This document shows positions 35,701 through 47,559 of a DNA stretch of 64,000 nucleotides, piece after piece; position 1 is the first letter of the stretch; every line of letters begins with the position of its first letter. The notes under the pieces are model-generated. The model was given only the letters and a program-made list of their open reading frames with translations. It did no database searches and was not told the origin of the DNA. The stretch comes from Chondrosia reniformis. Lineage: Eukaryota > Porifera > Demospongiae > Chondrillida > Chondrillidae. The DNA lies in the NCBI GenBank assembly GCA_947172415.1, contig OX359194.1:4278001-4342000 (forward strand), written 5' to 3'. The translations under genes were made by a program, and so were the position numbers.

Positions 35701-38700
35701 CGGCCATTTTTAACTCAGGGATATGTCGAAGACCTTCGGGGACCCTTAAATCGGATTCGGCGGCCATTTTTATCCTCGAAACGGTCTTTGTTACAACTTC
35801 ATAGCCCATATTTGCGAAATCGGCAGCCATTTTTAACTCGGGACAGGTCGTAGAGCTTCGGGGACCCTTTAATCGGATTCGGCGGCCTTTTTTATCCTAG
35901 AAACGGTGTTTGTTACAACTTCATAGCCCATATTTGCGAAATCGGCGGCCATTTTTAACTCGGTACAGGTCGTAGAGCTTCGGGGACCCTTTAATCGGAT
36001 TCGGCGGCCATTTTTATCCTAGAAACGGTCTTCGTTACAACTTCATAGCCCATATTTGCGAAATCGGCGGCCATTTTTAAATTGGGACAGGTCGTAGAGC
36101 TTCGGGGACCGTTTAATCGGATTAGGCGGCCATTTTCATCCTTGAAATGGTCTTCGTTACGGCTTCATAGCCCATATTTGCGAAATCGGCGGCCATTTTT
36201 AACTCGGGACAGGTCGTAGAGCTTCGGGGACCGTTTAATCGGATTAGGTGGCCATTTTCATCCTTGAAATGGTCTTCGTTACGGCTTCATAGCCCATATT
36301 TGCGAAATCGGCGGCCATTTTTAACTCGGGACAGATTGTAGAGCTTCGGGGCCCCTTTAATCGGATTCGGCGGCCATTTTTATTCTAGAAACGGTCTTTG
36401 TTACAACTTCATAGGCCATATTTTCGAAACCGGCGGCCATTTTTAACTCGGGGATAGGTCGAAGAACTTCGGGGACCCTTTAATCGGATTCGGCGGCCAT
36501 TTTTATCCTAGAAACGGTCTTTGTTACAACTTCATAGCCCATATTTGCGAAATCGGCGGCCATTTTTAACTCGGGACAGGTCGTAGAGCTTCGGGGACCC
36601 TTTAATCGTATTCGTTGGCCTTTTTTATCCTAGAAACGGTCTTTGTTACAACTTCAGAGCCCATATTTGCGAAATCGGCGGCCATTTTTAACTCGGTACA
36701 GGTCGTAGAGCTTCGGGGACCCTTTAATCGGATTCGGCGGCCATTTTTATCCTAGAAACGGTCTTTGTTACAACTTCATAGCCCATATTTGCGAAATCGG
36801 CGGCCATTTTTAACTCGGGACAGATTGTAGAGCTTCGGGGCCCCTTTAATCGGATTCGGCGGCCATTTTTATTCTAGAAACGGTCTTTGTTACAACTTCA
36901 TAGGCCATATTTTCGAAACCGGCGGCCATTTTTAACTCGGGGATAGGTCGAAGAACTTCGGGGACCCTTTAATCGGATTCGGCGGCCATTTTTATCCTAG
37001 AAACGGTCTTTGTTACAACTTCATAGCCCATATTTGCGAAATCGGCGGCCATTTTTAACTCGGGACAGGTCGTAGAGCTTCGGGGACCCTTTAATCGTAT
37101 TCGTTGGCCTTTTTTATCCTAGAAACGGTCTTTGTTACAACTTCATAGCCCATATTTGCGAAATCGGCGGCCATTTTTAACTCGGTACAGGTCGTAGAGC
37201 TTCGGGGACCCTTTAATCGGATTCGGCGGCCATTTTTATCCTAGAAACGGTCTTTGTTACAACTTCATAGCCCATATTTGCGAAATCGGCGGCCATTTTT
37301 AACTCGGGACAGGTCATAGAGCTTCGGGGACCCTTTAATCGGATTCGGCGGCCATTTTTATCCTAGAAATGGTCTTCGTCACGACTTCATAGCCCATATT
37401 TTCGAAATTGGCGGCCATTTTTAACTCGGGACAGGTCGTAGAGCTTCGGGGACCCTTTATTCGGATTCGGCGGCCATTTTAATCCTAGAAATGGTCTTCG
37501 TCACGACTTCATAGCCCATATTTTCGAAATCAGCGACCATTTTAACTCGGGACAGGTCGTAGAGCGTCGGGGACCCTTTAATCGGATTCGGCGGCCATTT
37601 TTATCTTAGAAATGGTCTTCGTCACGACTTCATAGCCCATATTTTCTAAATCTGCGGCCATTTTTAACTCGGGACAGATCGTAGAGCTTTGGGGACCCTG
37701 TAATCGGATTCGGCGGCCATTTTTATCCTAGAAACGGTCTTTGTTACAGCTTCATAGCCCATATTTTCGAAATCGGCGGCCATTTTTAAATCGGGACAGG
37801 TCGTAGAGCTTCGGGGACCCTTTAATCGGATTAGGGGGCCATTTTTATCCTAGAAACGGTCTTTGTTACAGCTTCATAGCCCATATTTTCAAAATCGGCG
37901 GCCATTTTTAACTCGGGACAGGTCGTAGAGCTTCGGAGACCCTTTAATCGGATTCGGCGGCTATTTTTATCTTAGAAATGGTCTTCGTCACGACTTCATA
38001 GCCCATATTTTCGAAATCGGCGTCCATTTTTAACTCGGAACAGGTCGTAGAGCTTCGGGGACCCTTTAATCGGATTCGGCGCCCATTTTTATCCTAGAAA
38101 CGGTCTTTGTTACAGCTTCATAGCCCATATTTTCGAAATCGGCGGCCATTTTTAAATTGGGACAGGTCGTAGAACTTCGGGGACCGTTTAATCGGATTAG
38201 GCGGCCATTTTCATCCTTGAAATGGTCTTCGTTATGGCTTCATAGCCCATATTTGCGAAATCTGCGGCCATTTTTAACTCGGGACAGATCGTAGAGCTTC
38301 GGGGACCCTGTAATCGGATTCGGCGGCCATTTTTATCCTAGAAACGGTCTTTGTTACAGCTTGATAGCCCATATTTTCGAAATCGGCGGCCATTTTTAAA
38401 TCGGGACAGGTCGTATAGCTTCGGGGACCCTTTAATCGGATTCGGCGGCCATTTTTATCTTAGAAATGGTCTTCGTCACGACTTCATAGCACATATTTTC
38501 GAAATAGGCGGCCATTTTTAAATCGGGACAGGTCGTAGAGCTACGAGGACCCTTTTATCGGATTCGGCGGCCATTTTTATCCCAGAAACCGTCTTTGTTA
38601 CAGCTTCATAGCCCATATTTTCGAAATCGGCGGCCATTTTTAAATTGGGACAGGTCGTAGAGCTTCGGGGACCCTTTAATCGGATTAGGGGGCCATTTTT

Positions 38701-41700
38701 ATCCTAGAAACGGTCTTTGTTACAGCTTCATAGCCTATATTTTCAAAATCGGCGGCCATTTTTAACTCGGGACAGGTCGTAGAGCTTCGGAGACCCTTTA
38801 ATCGGATTCGGCGGCTATTTTTATCTTAGAAATGGTCTTCGTCACGACTTCATAGCCCATATTTTCGAAATCGGCGGCCATTTTTAACTCGGAACAGGTC
38901 GTAGAGCTTCGGGGACCCTTTAATCGGATTCGGCGCCCATTTTTATCATAGAAACGGTCTTTGTTACAGCTTCATAGCCCATATTTTCGAAATCGGTGGC
39001 CATTTTTAAATTGGGACAGGTCGTAGAGCTTCGGGGACCGTTTAATCGGATTAGGCGGCCATTTTCATCCTTGAAATGGTCTTCGTTATGGCTTCATAGC
39101 CCATATTTGCGAAATCGGCGGCCATTTTTAACTCGGGACAGATTGTAGAGCTTCGGGGCCCCTTTAATCGGCTTCGGCGGCCAATTTTATTCTAGAAACG
39201 GTCTTTGTTACAACTTCATAGGCCATATTTTCGAAACTGGCGGCCATTTTTAACTCCGGGATAGGTCGAAGAGCTTCGGGGACCCTTTAATCGGATTCGG
39301 CAGCCATTTTTATCCTAGAAACTAACTTCGGTACGCCTTCATAGCCCAAATTTTCAAAATCGGCGGGGATTTTTAATTCGGGACAGGTCGTAGACCTTCG
39401 GGGACCCTTTAATCGGATTAGGTGGCCATTTTTTTCCAAGAAACGGTCTTTGTTACAACTTCATAGCCTATAGTTACGAAATCGGCGGCCATTTTTAACT
39501 CGGGGATAGGTCGTAGAGCTTCAGGGACCCTTTAATCGGATTCAGCGGCCATTTTTATCCTACAAATGGTCTTCATTACGACTTCATAGCCCATATTTTC
39601 GAAATCGGCGGCCATTTTTAACTCGGCACAGATCGTAGGGCTTCGGGGACCCTTTAATCGGATTCGGCGGCCTTTTTTATCCTAGAAACGGTCTTTGTTA
39701 CAGCTTCATAGCCCATATTTTCGAAATCGGCGGCCATTTTTAAATTGGGACAGGTCGTAGAGCTTCGGGGACCCTTTAATCGGATTCGGCGGCCATTTTT
39801 ATCTTAGAAATGGTCTTCGTCACGACTTCATAGCACATATTTTCGAAATAGGCGGCCATTTTTAACTCGGGACAGGTCGTAGAGCTTCGAGGACCCTTTT
39901 ATCGGATTCGGCGGCCATTTTTATCCCAGAAACCGTCTTTGTTACAGCTTCATAGCCCATATTTTCGAAATCGGCGGCCATTTTTAAATTGGGACAGGTC
40001 ATAGAGCTTCGGGGACCCTTTAATCGGATTAGGGGGCCATTTTTATCCTAGAAACGGTCTTTGTTACAGCTTCATAGCCCATATTTTCGAAATCGGCGGC
40101 CATTTTTAAATTGGGACAGGTCGTAGAGCTTCGGGGACCCTTTAATCGGATTCGGCGGCCATTTTTATCTTAGAAATGGTCTTCGTCACGACTTCATAGC
40201 ACATATTTTCGAAATAGGCGGCCATTTTTAACTCGGGACAGGTCGTAGAGCTTCGAGGACCCTTTTATCGGATTCGGCGGCCATTTTTATCCCAGAAACC
40301 GTCTTTGTTACAGCTTCATAGCCCATATTTTCGAAATCGGCGGCCATTTTTAAATTGGGACAGGTCATAGAGCTTCGGGGACCCTTTAATCGGATTAGGG
40401 GGCCATTTTTATCCTAGAAACGGTCTTTGTTACAGCTTCATAGCCCATATTTTCAAAATCGGCGGCCATTTTTAACTCGGGACAGGTCGTAGAGCTTCGG
40501 AGACCCTTTAATCGGATTCGGCGGCTATTTTTATCTTAGAAATGGTCTTCGTCACGACTTCATAGCCCATATTTTCGAAATCGGCGGCCATTTTTAACTC
40601 GGAACAGGTCGTAGAGCTTCGGGGACCCTTTAATCGGATTCGGCGCCCATTTTTATCCTAGAAACGGTCTTTGTTACAGCTTCATAGCCCATATTTTCGA
40701 AATCGGCGGCCATTTTTAAATTGGGACAGGTCGTAGAGCTTCGGGGACCGTTTAATCGGATTAGGCGGCCATTTTCATCCTTGAAATGGTCTTCGTTATG
40801 GCTTCATAGCCCATATTTGCGAAATCGGCGGCCATTTTTAACTCGGGACAGATTGTAGAGCTTCGGGGCCCCTTTAATCGGCTTCGGCGGCCATTTTTAT
40901 TCTAGAAACGGTCTTTGTTACAACTTCATAGGCCATATTTTCGAAACCGGCGGCCATTTTTAACTCCGGGATAGTTCGAAGAGCTTCGGGGACCCTTTAA
41001 TCGGATTCGGCGGCCTTTTTTATCCTAGAAACGGTCTTTGTTACAGCTTCATAGCCCATATTTTCGAAATCGGCGGCCATTTTTAAATTGGGACAGGTCG
41101 TAGAGCTTCGGGGACCCTTTAATCGGATTCGGCTGCCATTTTTATCTTAGAAATGGTCTTGGTCACGACTTCATAGCCCATATTTTCGAAATCGGCGGCC
41201 ATTTTTAACTCGGAACAGGTCGTAGAGCTTCGGGGACCCTTTAATCGGATTCGGCGCCCATTTTTATCCTAGCAACGGTCTTTGTTACAGCTTCATAGCC
41301 CATATTTTCGACATCGGCGGCCATTTTTAAATTGGGACAGGTCGTAGAGCTTCGGGGACCGTTTAATCGGATTAGGCGGCCATTTTCATCCTTGAAATGG
41401 TCTTCGTTACGGCTTCATAGCCCATATTTGCGAAATCGGCGGCCATTTTTAACTCGGAACAGATTGTAGAGCTTCGGGGCCCCTTTAATCGGCTTCGGCG
41501 GCCATTTTTATTCTAGAAACGGTCTTTGTTACAACTTCATAGGCCATATTTTCGAAACCGGCGGCCATTTTTAACTCGGGGATAGGTCGAAGATCTTCGG
41601 GGACCCTTTAATCGGATTCGGCAGCCATTTTTATCCTAGAAACTAACTTCGGTACGCCTTCATAGCCCAAATTTTCAAAATCGGCGGGGATTTTTAATTC

Positions 41701-44192
41701 GGGACAGGTCGTAGACCTTCGGGGACCCTTTAATCGGATTAGGTGGCCATTTTTTTCCAAGAAACGGTCTTTGTTACAACTTCATAGCCTATAGTTTCGA
41801 AATCGGCGGCCATTTTTAACTCGGGGATAGGTCGTAGAGCTTCAGGGACCCTTTAATCGGATTCAGCGGCCATTTTTATCCTACAAATGGTCTTCATTAC
41901 GACTTCATAGCCCATATTTTCGAAATCGGCGGCCATTTTTAACTCGGGACAGATCGTAGAGCTTCGGGGACCCTTTAATCGGATTCGGCGGCCATTTTTA
42001 TCCTAGAAACGGTCTTTGTTACAGCTTCATAGCCCATATTTTCGAAATCGGCGGCCATTTTTAAATTGGGACAGGTCGTAGAGCTTCGGGGACCGTTTAA
42101 TCGGATTAGGCGGCCATTTTCATCCTTGAAATGGTCTTCGTTACGGCTTCATAGCCCATATTTGCGAAATCGGCGGCCATTTTTAACTCGGAACAGATTG
42201 TAGAGCTTCGGGGCCCCTTTAATCGGCTTCGGCGGCCATTTTTATTCTAGAAACGGTCTTTGTTACAACTTCATAGGCCATATTTTCGAAACCGGCGGCC
42301 ATTTTTAACTCGGGGATAGGTCGAAGAGCTTCGGGGACCCTTTAATCGAATTCGGCAGCCATTTTTATCCTAGAAACTAACTTCGGTACGCCTTCATAGC
42401 CCAAATTTTCAAAATCGGCGGGGATTTTTAATTCGGGACAGGTCGTAGACCTTCGGGGACCCTTTAATCGGATTAGGTGGCCATTTTTTTCCAAGAAACG
42501 GTCTTTGTTACAACTTCATAGCCTATAGTTTCGAAATCGGCGGCCATTTTTAACTCGGGGATAGGTCGTAGAGCTTCAGGGACCCTTTAATCGGATTCAG
42601 CGGCCATTTTTATCCTACAAATGGTCTTCATTACGACTTCATAGCCCATATTTTCGAAATCGGCGGCCATTTTTAACTCGGGACAGATCGTAGAGCTTCG
42701 GGGACCCTTTAATCGGATTCGGCGGCCATTTTTATCCTAGAAACGGTCTTTGTTACAGCTTCATAGCCCATATTTTCGAAATCGGCGGCCATTTTTAAAT
42801 TGGGACAGGTCGTAGAGCTTCGGGGACCCTTTAATCGGATTCGGCGGCCATTTTTATCTTAGAAATGGTCTTCGTCACGACTTCATAGCCCATATTTTCG
42901 AAATCGGCGGCCATTTTTAACTCAGGACATATCGTAGAGCTTCGGGGCCCCTTTAATCGGTTTCGGCGGCCATTTTTATCCTAGAAACGGTCTTTGTTAC
43001 AACTTCATAGCCCATATTTTCGAAACCGGCGGCCATTTTTAACTCGGGGATAGGTCGAAGAGCTTCGGGGACCCTTTAATCGGATTCGGCGGCCATTTTT
43101 ATCCTAGAATCTAACTTCGGTACGGCTTCATAGCCCATATTTTCGAAATAGGCAGCAATTTTTAATTCGTGTATAGGTCTTAGATCTTTGGGGACTCTTT
43201 ATTCGTATTCAGGGGCCATTTTTATCCTAGAAACGGTCTTCGGTACGGCTTCATAGCCCATGTTTTAGAAATTGGTGGCCATTTTTAACACGGAGATAGA
43301 TAGTAGAGCTTCGGGGACCCTTTAATCGGATTTGGCGTCCATTTTTATTCTATGAACGGTCTTCAATACGGCTTCAGAGCCCATATGTTCGAAATCGGCG
43401 GCCATTTTTAACTCGGGGACAGTTTGTAGAGCTTCGGGGACCCTTTAATTGATTTTGGTGGCCATTTTTATCCTAGGAACGGACTGGTACAGCTTCATAA
43501 CCCATACTTTCAAATTCAGCAGCTATTTGTAACTCCGAGAAAGGTCGTAGAGTCTCAGGGACCCTTTAATGTGGTTTGAAGGCCATTTTTATCCTAGAAA
43601 TGGTCTTCGGTACGGCTTCATAGCCCATATTTTCGAAATCGGTGGCCATTTTTCACTCATAGATAGGTGGTAGAGCTTCAGAGACCCTTAAATCACGTTT
43701 GGTGGCTATTTTTATCCTAGGAACGGTCTTCGATATGACTTCATGCCCCATATTTTCGAAATTGGTGGCCATTTTTAATATGTGGATAGGTAGTAGAGCA
43801 TTGGGACCCTTAAATCGTGTTCTGCGGCCATTTTTATCCTAGGAACGGTCTTTGGTATGGCTTCATGCCCATATTTTCGAAATCGACGGCCATTTTTAAC
43901 TCGGAGATAGGTCATAGAGCTCCAGGGACCCTTAAATTGGGTATGTCATTTATTTTTACCTTCGGAAGAGTCTTTGTTAGAGCTGCATAGACCAAACTTT
44001 TACAATTGGCGGCCATTTTTATTTACAGACAGGTCGTAGAGCTCCTGGGACCCTTTAATCGAGTACGGCGGCCATTTTTACTATTGGTAAAGTCTTCTGT
44101 ACGGCTTCATAGCCCAAAGTTTGGAAATTGGTGGCCATTTTTACTCGCAAATAAGTTATAAAACTTCGGGGACCCTTAAATTCAGGTTTGGC
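29796..44192 (-). repeat. 122-bp dimeric satellite, reverse array
   Basis: About 118 monomers of the same satellite as 23392-28184, reverse-complemented. Higher-order periods are visible: the attcggcgcccatattta variant recurs at 31001 and 31731 (730 bases, six monomers), and the cggcgggga variant at 39361, 41692 and 42416 (2331 and 724 bases). Copies after about 43100 are progressively diverged up to the junction with the 13-bp satellite at 44192. Confidence 0.95.
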
Positions 44193-44337
44193 TACACAAC
44201 TACTACATACAACTAGTACATACAACTTGTACTACAACTAGTACTACAACTAGTACTACAACTAGGACATACAACTAGTACATACAACTATATAGTACTA
44301 CTACTAGTACACACAACTATTACATACAACCAGTTAA
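44193..44337 (-). repeat. 13-bp satellite, short reverse block
   Basis: Reverse monomers between the 122-bp array and the Kolobok-like element. The last four bases, TTAA, are the left target duplication. Confidence 0.85.
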
Positions 44338-44973
44338 AGGTCCACTGTCACGGTTATACAAGTTAGCTTTATGTGGTAGATTATCATCTAAAACCACCAA
44401 GAATCACAGTTAGAGCGCTTCGAAATGCCTTGGTAGCGAGATAACAGCTCACTTCCGGAAATTTGGACGAAGTAATCCGCCATATTTACTATGACGTCAT
44501 AGTAGGCTCAATACGATCGAACCGGTCACGCTGGGCTTGGGAAGACAATCCTCTGTTGGCTTTCACAGCTTCCTTGCTTATGAACTCGCCCTGATGCCTT
44601 ACAAATGCGTTGCTGGAGGATGTAGCAGGACCAATGGAGACAAAGTTTCACTTCATCATTTCCCAAAGGGCGATAGTCTGAGGAAGCAGTGGTCAGCAGC
44701 TGTTGGAGGACGAGGAAGACTCGCACGGCATAACAATATCTTGCTCGTCCTCAATGCTCGTTATCCTTGCCGCCATTTTCCAGAGCCTACAATGACATCA
44801 CGATGTTTAAGCAACGTTTGGACCGGAAAAGCGGAAACGCCCACGCGTAATGGCTTATTTGCGCTCTTGGAACTCCCCCCTCCTGCGGCAAAGCACTGTG
44901 TAATGGGTATCATTGAAGATGCTTTATTGAGCACTATCCATATGAACATTTAAAAAAAGGTGACAGTGGACCT
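44338..44973 (+). mobile_element. Kolobok-like DNA transposon, internally deleted
   Basis: A 636-base element with perfect 14-base terminal inverted repeats AGGTCCACTGTCAC, flanked on both sides by TTAA (44334-44337 and 44974-44977). TTAA duplication, AG termini and a THAP domain inside together fit the Kolobok superfamily; piggyBac also uses TTAA but has no THAP domain and begins CCC. Only the N-terminal THAP part of a transposase is present, so the element is not autonomous. Confidence 0.75.
44594..44953 (+). CDS. THAP-domain protein, N-terminal transposase remnant
   Basis: 119 codons from ATG at 44594 (an upstream in-frame ATG at 44537 adds 19 residues; I prefer the internal one because THAP proteins start with a short MP/MPxxC leader). 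Seen: M-P-Y-K-C5, C10, then SLHHFPK at 19-25, W33 and C59-R-H61-F. A THAP zinc finger is C2CH, with C-x2-4-C, a gap of 35-50, then C-x2-H; here the first pair is C-x4-C, the gap is 48, but the last pair is C-x1-H, one residue short, so zinc binding may be impaired. In Kolobok and P-type transposases this domain binds the transposon ends. The catalytic RNase-H-like region is missing. The tail after residue 65 matches nothing I recognise and may be out of the original frame. Confidence 0.6.
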   Translation: MPYKCVAGGCSRTNGDKVSLHHFPKGDSLRKQWSAAVGGRGRLARHNNILLVLNARYPCRHFPEPTMTSRCLSNVWTGKAETPTRNGLFALLELPPPAAKHCVMGIIEDALLSTIHMNI

Positions 44974-44977
44974 TTAA

Positions 44978-45246
44978 CCATTTTATTATAATACGATAAT
45001 TGTACAATAATATGACTCTGTATAGATAATAGATTTATAGTTGGACAAGTTTATGTCCCAGAATTTGTTACCTCGATGATGTCTGGTACACTTAGCTTTT
45101 TGGATTAGTGTCTGGATCCCCTTAGGCATGTCACGGCAGATCACAGTAGTGAAAAATTGAGCATACATCTCATCCAGTAGATTGTAGTTGCGTATGGTTG
45201 CTTCTTCTTTTCTGAAATCATGGGTGCTAATCGCTTCTAATCGTTT
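44978..45246 (-). other. Non-satellite segment right of Kolobok element
   Basis: About 270 bases of unique-looking sequence between the element's right TTAA and resumed satellite at 45247. The left flank of the element is satellite, so the element sits at a satellite/unique junction. Carries the minus-strand open frame described separately. Confidence 0.6.
44982..44987 (-). promoter_or_regulatory. Candidate polyadenylation signal AATAAA
   Basis: AATAAA on the minus strand, overlapping the stop codon of the fragment at 44986-45252. Such an overlap is unusual but possible; an AT-rich chance match is also plausible. Confidence 0.3.
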
Positions 45247-45252
45247 GTACAT
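44986..45252 (-). CDS. Exon-like open fragment with poly(A) signal, unknown
   Basis: 88 codons on the minus strand. The apparent ATG (45252) comes from the satellite, so the true coding part begins near 45246 and is 5'-truncated. The composition is protein-like: RKEEATIRNYNLLDEM near residues 14-29, a Cys/Asp/Met stretch CRDMPKG near 39-45, then CTRHHRGNKFWDINLS near 55-70. The TAA stop overlaps AATAAA (44982-44987 complement), so this may be the last exon of a gene or of a transposon transcript. It ends at the TTAA of the neighbouring element. I do not recognise the family. Confidence 0.35.
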   Translation of the reverse strand: MYKRLEAISTHDFRKEEATIRNYNLLDEMYAQFFTTVICRDMPKGIQTLIQKAKCTRHHRGNKFWDINLSNYKSIIYTESYYCTIIVL

Positions 45253-47424
45253 ACAACTAGTACATACAACTACTACATAGAACTAGTGAATACAAATAGT
45301 AAATTCAACTAGTACATACAACTAGTACATACAACTAGTATCTAGCACATACAACTAGAACATATAAACATTATAGTTCATACAACTATAGTACATATAA
45401 CTAGTACAAACAACAACTATATATAACTATTACATAAAAAGTACATACATCTAATACATACAACTAGTGCATACAACTAGTAAATACAACTAGTACACAC
45501 AACTAATACATACAACTAGTACATACAAGTTAGTAGACACAACTAGTATGCACAACTAGTACATACAACTAGTACATACAACTAGTACATACAACTAGTA
45601 CATACAACTAGTACATACAACTAGTACATACAACTAGTGCATACAACTAGTAAATACAACTACTGCATACAACTAGTACATACACCTACTACATACAAGT
45701 AGTAGACACAACTAGTACACACAACTAGTACATACAAGTAGTAGACACAACTAGTATGCACAACTAGTATATACAACTAGTACATACAACTAGTACATAC
45801 AACTAGTACATACAACTAGTACATACAACTAGTGCATACAACTAGTAAATACAACTACTACATACAACTAGTACATACACCTACTACATACAAGTAGTAG
45901 ACACAACTAGTACACACAACTAGTACATACAACTAGTACATATAACTAGTACATACAACTAGTACATACAACTATTACATATACCTAGTACATACAAGTA
46001 GTAGACACAACTAGTACACACAACTAGTACATACAAGTAGTAGACACAACTAGTATGCACAACTAGTATATACAACTAGTACATACAACTAGTACATACA
46101 ACTAGTACATACAACTAGTGCATACAACTAGTAAATACAACTACTACATACAACTAGTACATACACCTACTACATACAAGTAGTAGACACAACTAGTACA
46201 CACAACTAGTACATACAACTAGTACATATAACTAGTACATACAACTAGTACATACAACTATTACATATACCTAGTACATACACATATAATCAGTACATAT
46301 AAATAGTACGCACATTAAACTACAACTAGTACATACAACTATTACATATACCCAGTACATACACATATAAGCAGTACATATAAATAGTACGCACATTAAA
46401 CTACAACTAGTACATATAACAAGTACATAACTATTCCATACAAGTAGTACATACAACTAGTGCTAGTACATACAACTAGCACCTACCTAGTACCTAGTAT
46501 AACCAGTACTAGCACCTACAAGTAGTAAAAATACTAGTATATACAAATAGTACATACAACTAGAACATATAACTAGTTCAAACAACTACTACATATAACT
46601 AGTATATACACATATAGCTAGTACATATAAATAGTACAACAACTAATACATACAACTAGTACATGAAACCAGTACCAACAACTAGTAAATATAACTAGTA
46701 AATATAACTAATAAATATAACTTGTACTGGTACATACAACTAGTAAATATAACTATTAAATATATCTTGTACTAGAACATACTACTAGTCATACACCTAG
46801 AACATAAAACTAGTACATACAAATGGTACACAACTAGTACCTATAACTAGTACCCAACTACTACATATAACTAGTACATACACATATAACTGGTACCTAT
46901 AAATAGTACATACACCTAATACAAACAATTAGTACATACAAATAGTATATAAAACTAGTCCATACAACCAGTATACAGAACTAGTACATAACATTAGTAG
47001 AACATAAAACTACTACAGACAACTAATACCTATAATTAGTAAATATAGCTTGTACTAGGTACATACAACTAGTGCATAAAACTAGTACCTACAACTAGTA
47101 AGTATTACCAGTACTAGTACATACAACAAGTTATTGGAACTAGGACATGTAACTAGTACATACCTAAAACATACAGTTAATATATACCACAAGTACACAC
47201 AACTAGTACATACAACTAATACACACAACTAGTAAATATAAATTGTACTAGTACATACAACTAGTTAATACAAATATTACATTCAACTTTTACCTACAAC
47301 TAGTACCTACAACAAGTAAATATAACCAGTGTAAGTACATACAACTTGTTCATACAACTAGTGGCTACAGTTAGTAAATATTACCAGTTCTAGTACATAC
47401 CACTAGTTAATACTACTAGTACAT
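45247..47424 (-). repeat. 13-bp satellite, reverse block with exact higher-order periods
   Basis: GTACATACAACTA monomers with very regular stretches at 45470-46270. The variant gtagacacaactagtatgca recurs at 45533, 45741 and 46040, spaced 208 and 299 bases, which are 16 and 23 monomers exactly. The cacatataa variant at 46281 and 46372 is 91 bases (seven monomers) apart. Towards 46480 there is the module cctacctagtacctagtat. Confidence 0.95.
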
Positions 47425-47559
47425 GGGGGTGCTGGTGGTCTAGAGCAAAGACACAAGATTCAAGATCCAGTGATTATGGGATGTCCATAGTTCTAGCCCA
47501 GGCCATGGCAGCAGATTTTCAGTGATTTTTATTGAAAAGCACCCCTTGACAACAAGAAA
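47425..47559 (+). mobile_element. tRNA-derived SINE-like insert
   Basis: A non-satellite insert of about 135 bases. A-box-like TGGTCTAGAGC is at 47436-47446 and B-box-like AGTTCTAGCCC at 47489-47499, about 43 bases apart, followed by CAGGCCATGGCAG, as in the tRNA-like heads of many invertebrate SINEs. The ends carry an 8-base inverted match, GGGGTGCT (47426-47433) and AGCACCCC near 47538-47545. The B box is degenerate and no poly(A) or simple-repeat tail is seen. Confidence 0.5.

Noticed and set aside
44526-44726. Minus-strand frame opposite the THAP domain
   Set aside because: Antisense shadow of the THAP frame, with no motif of its own.
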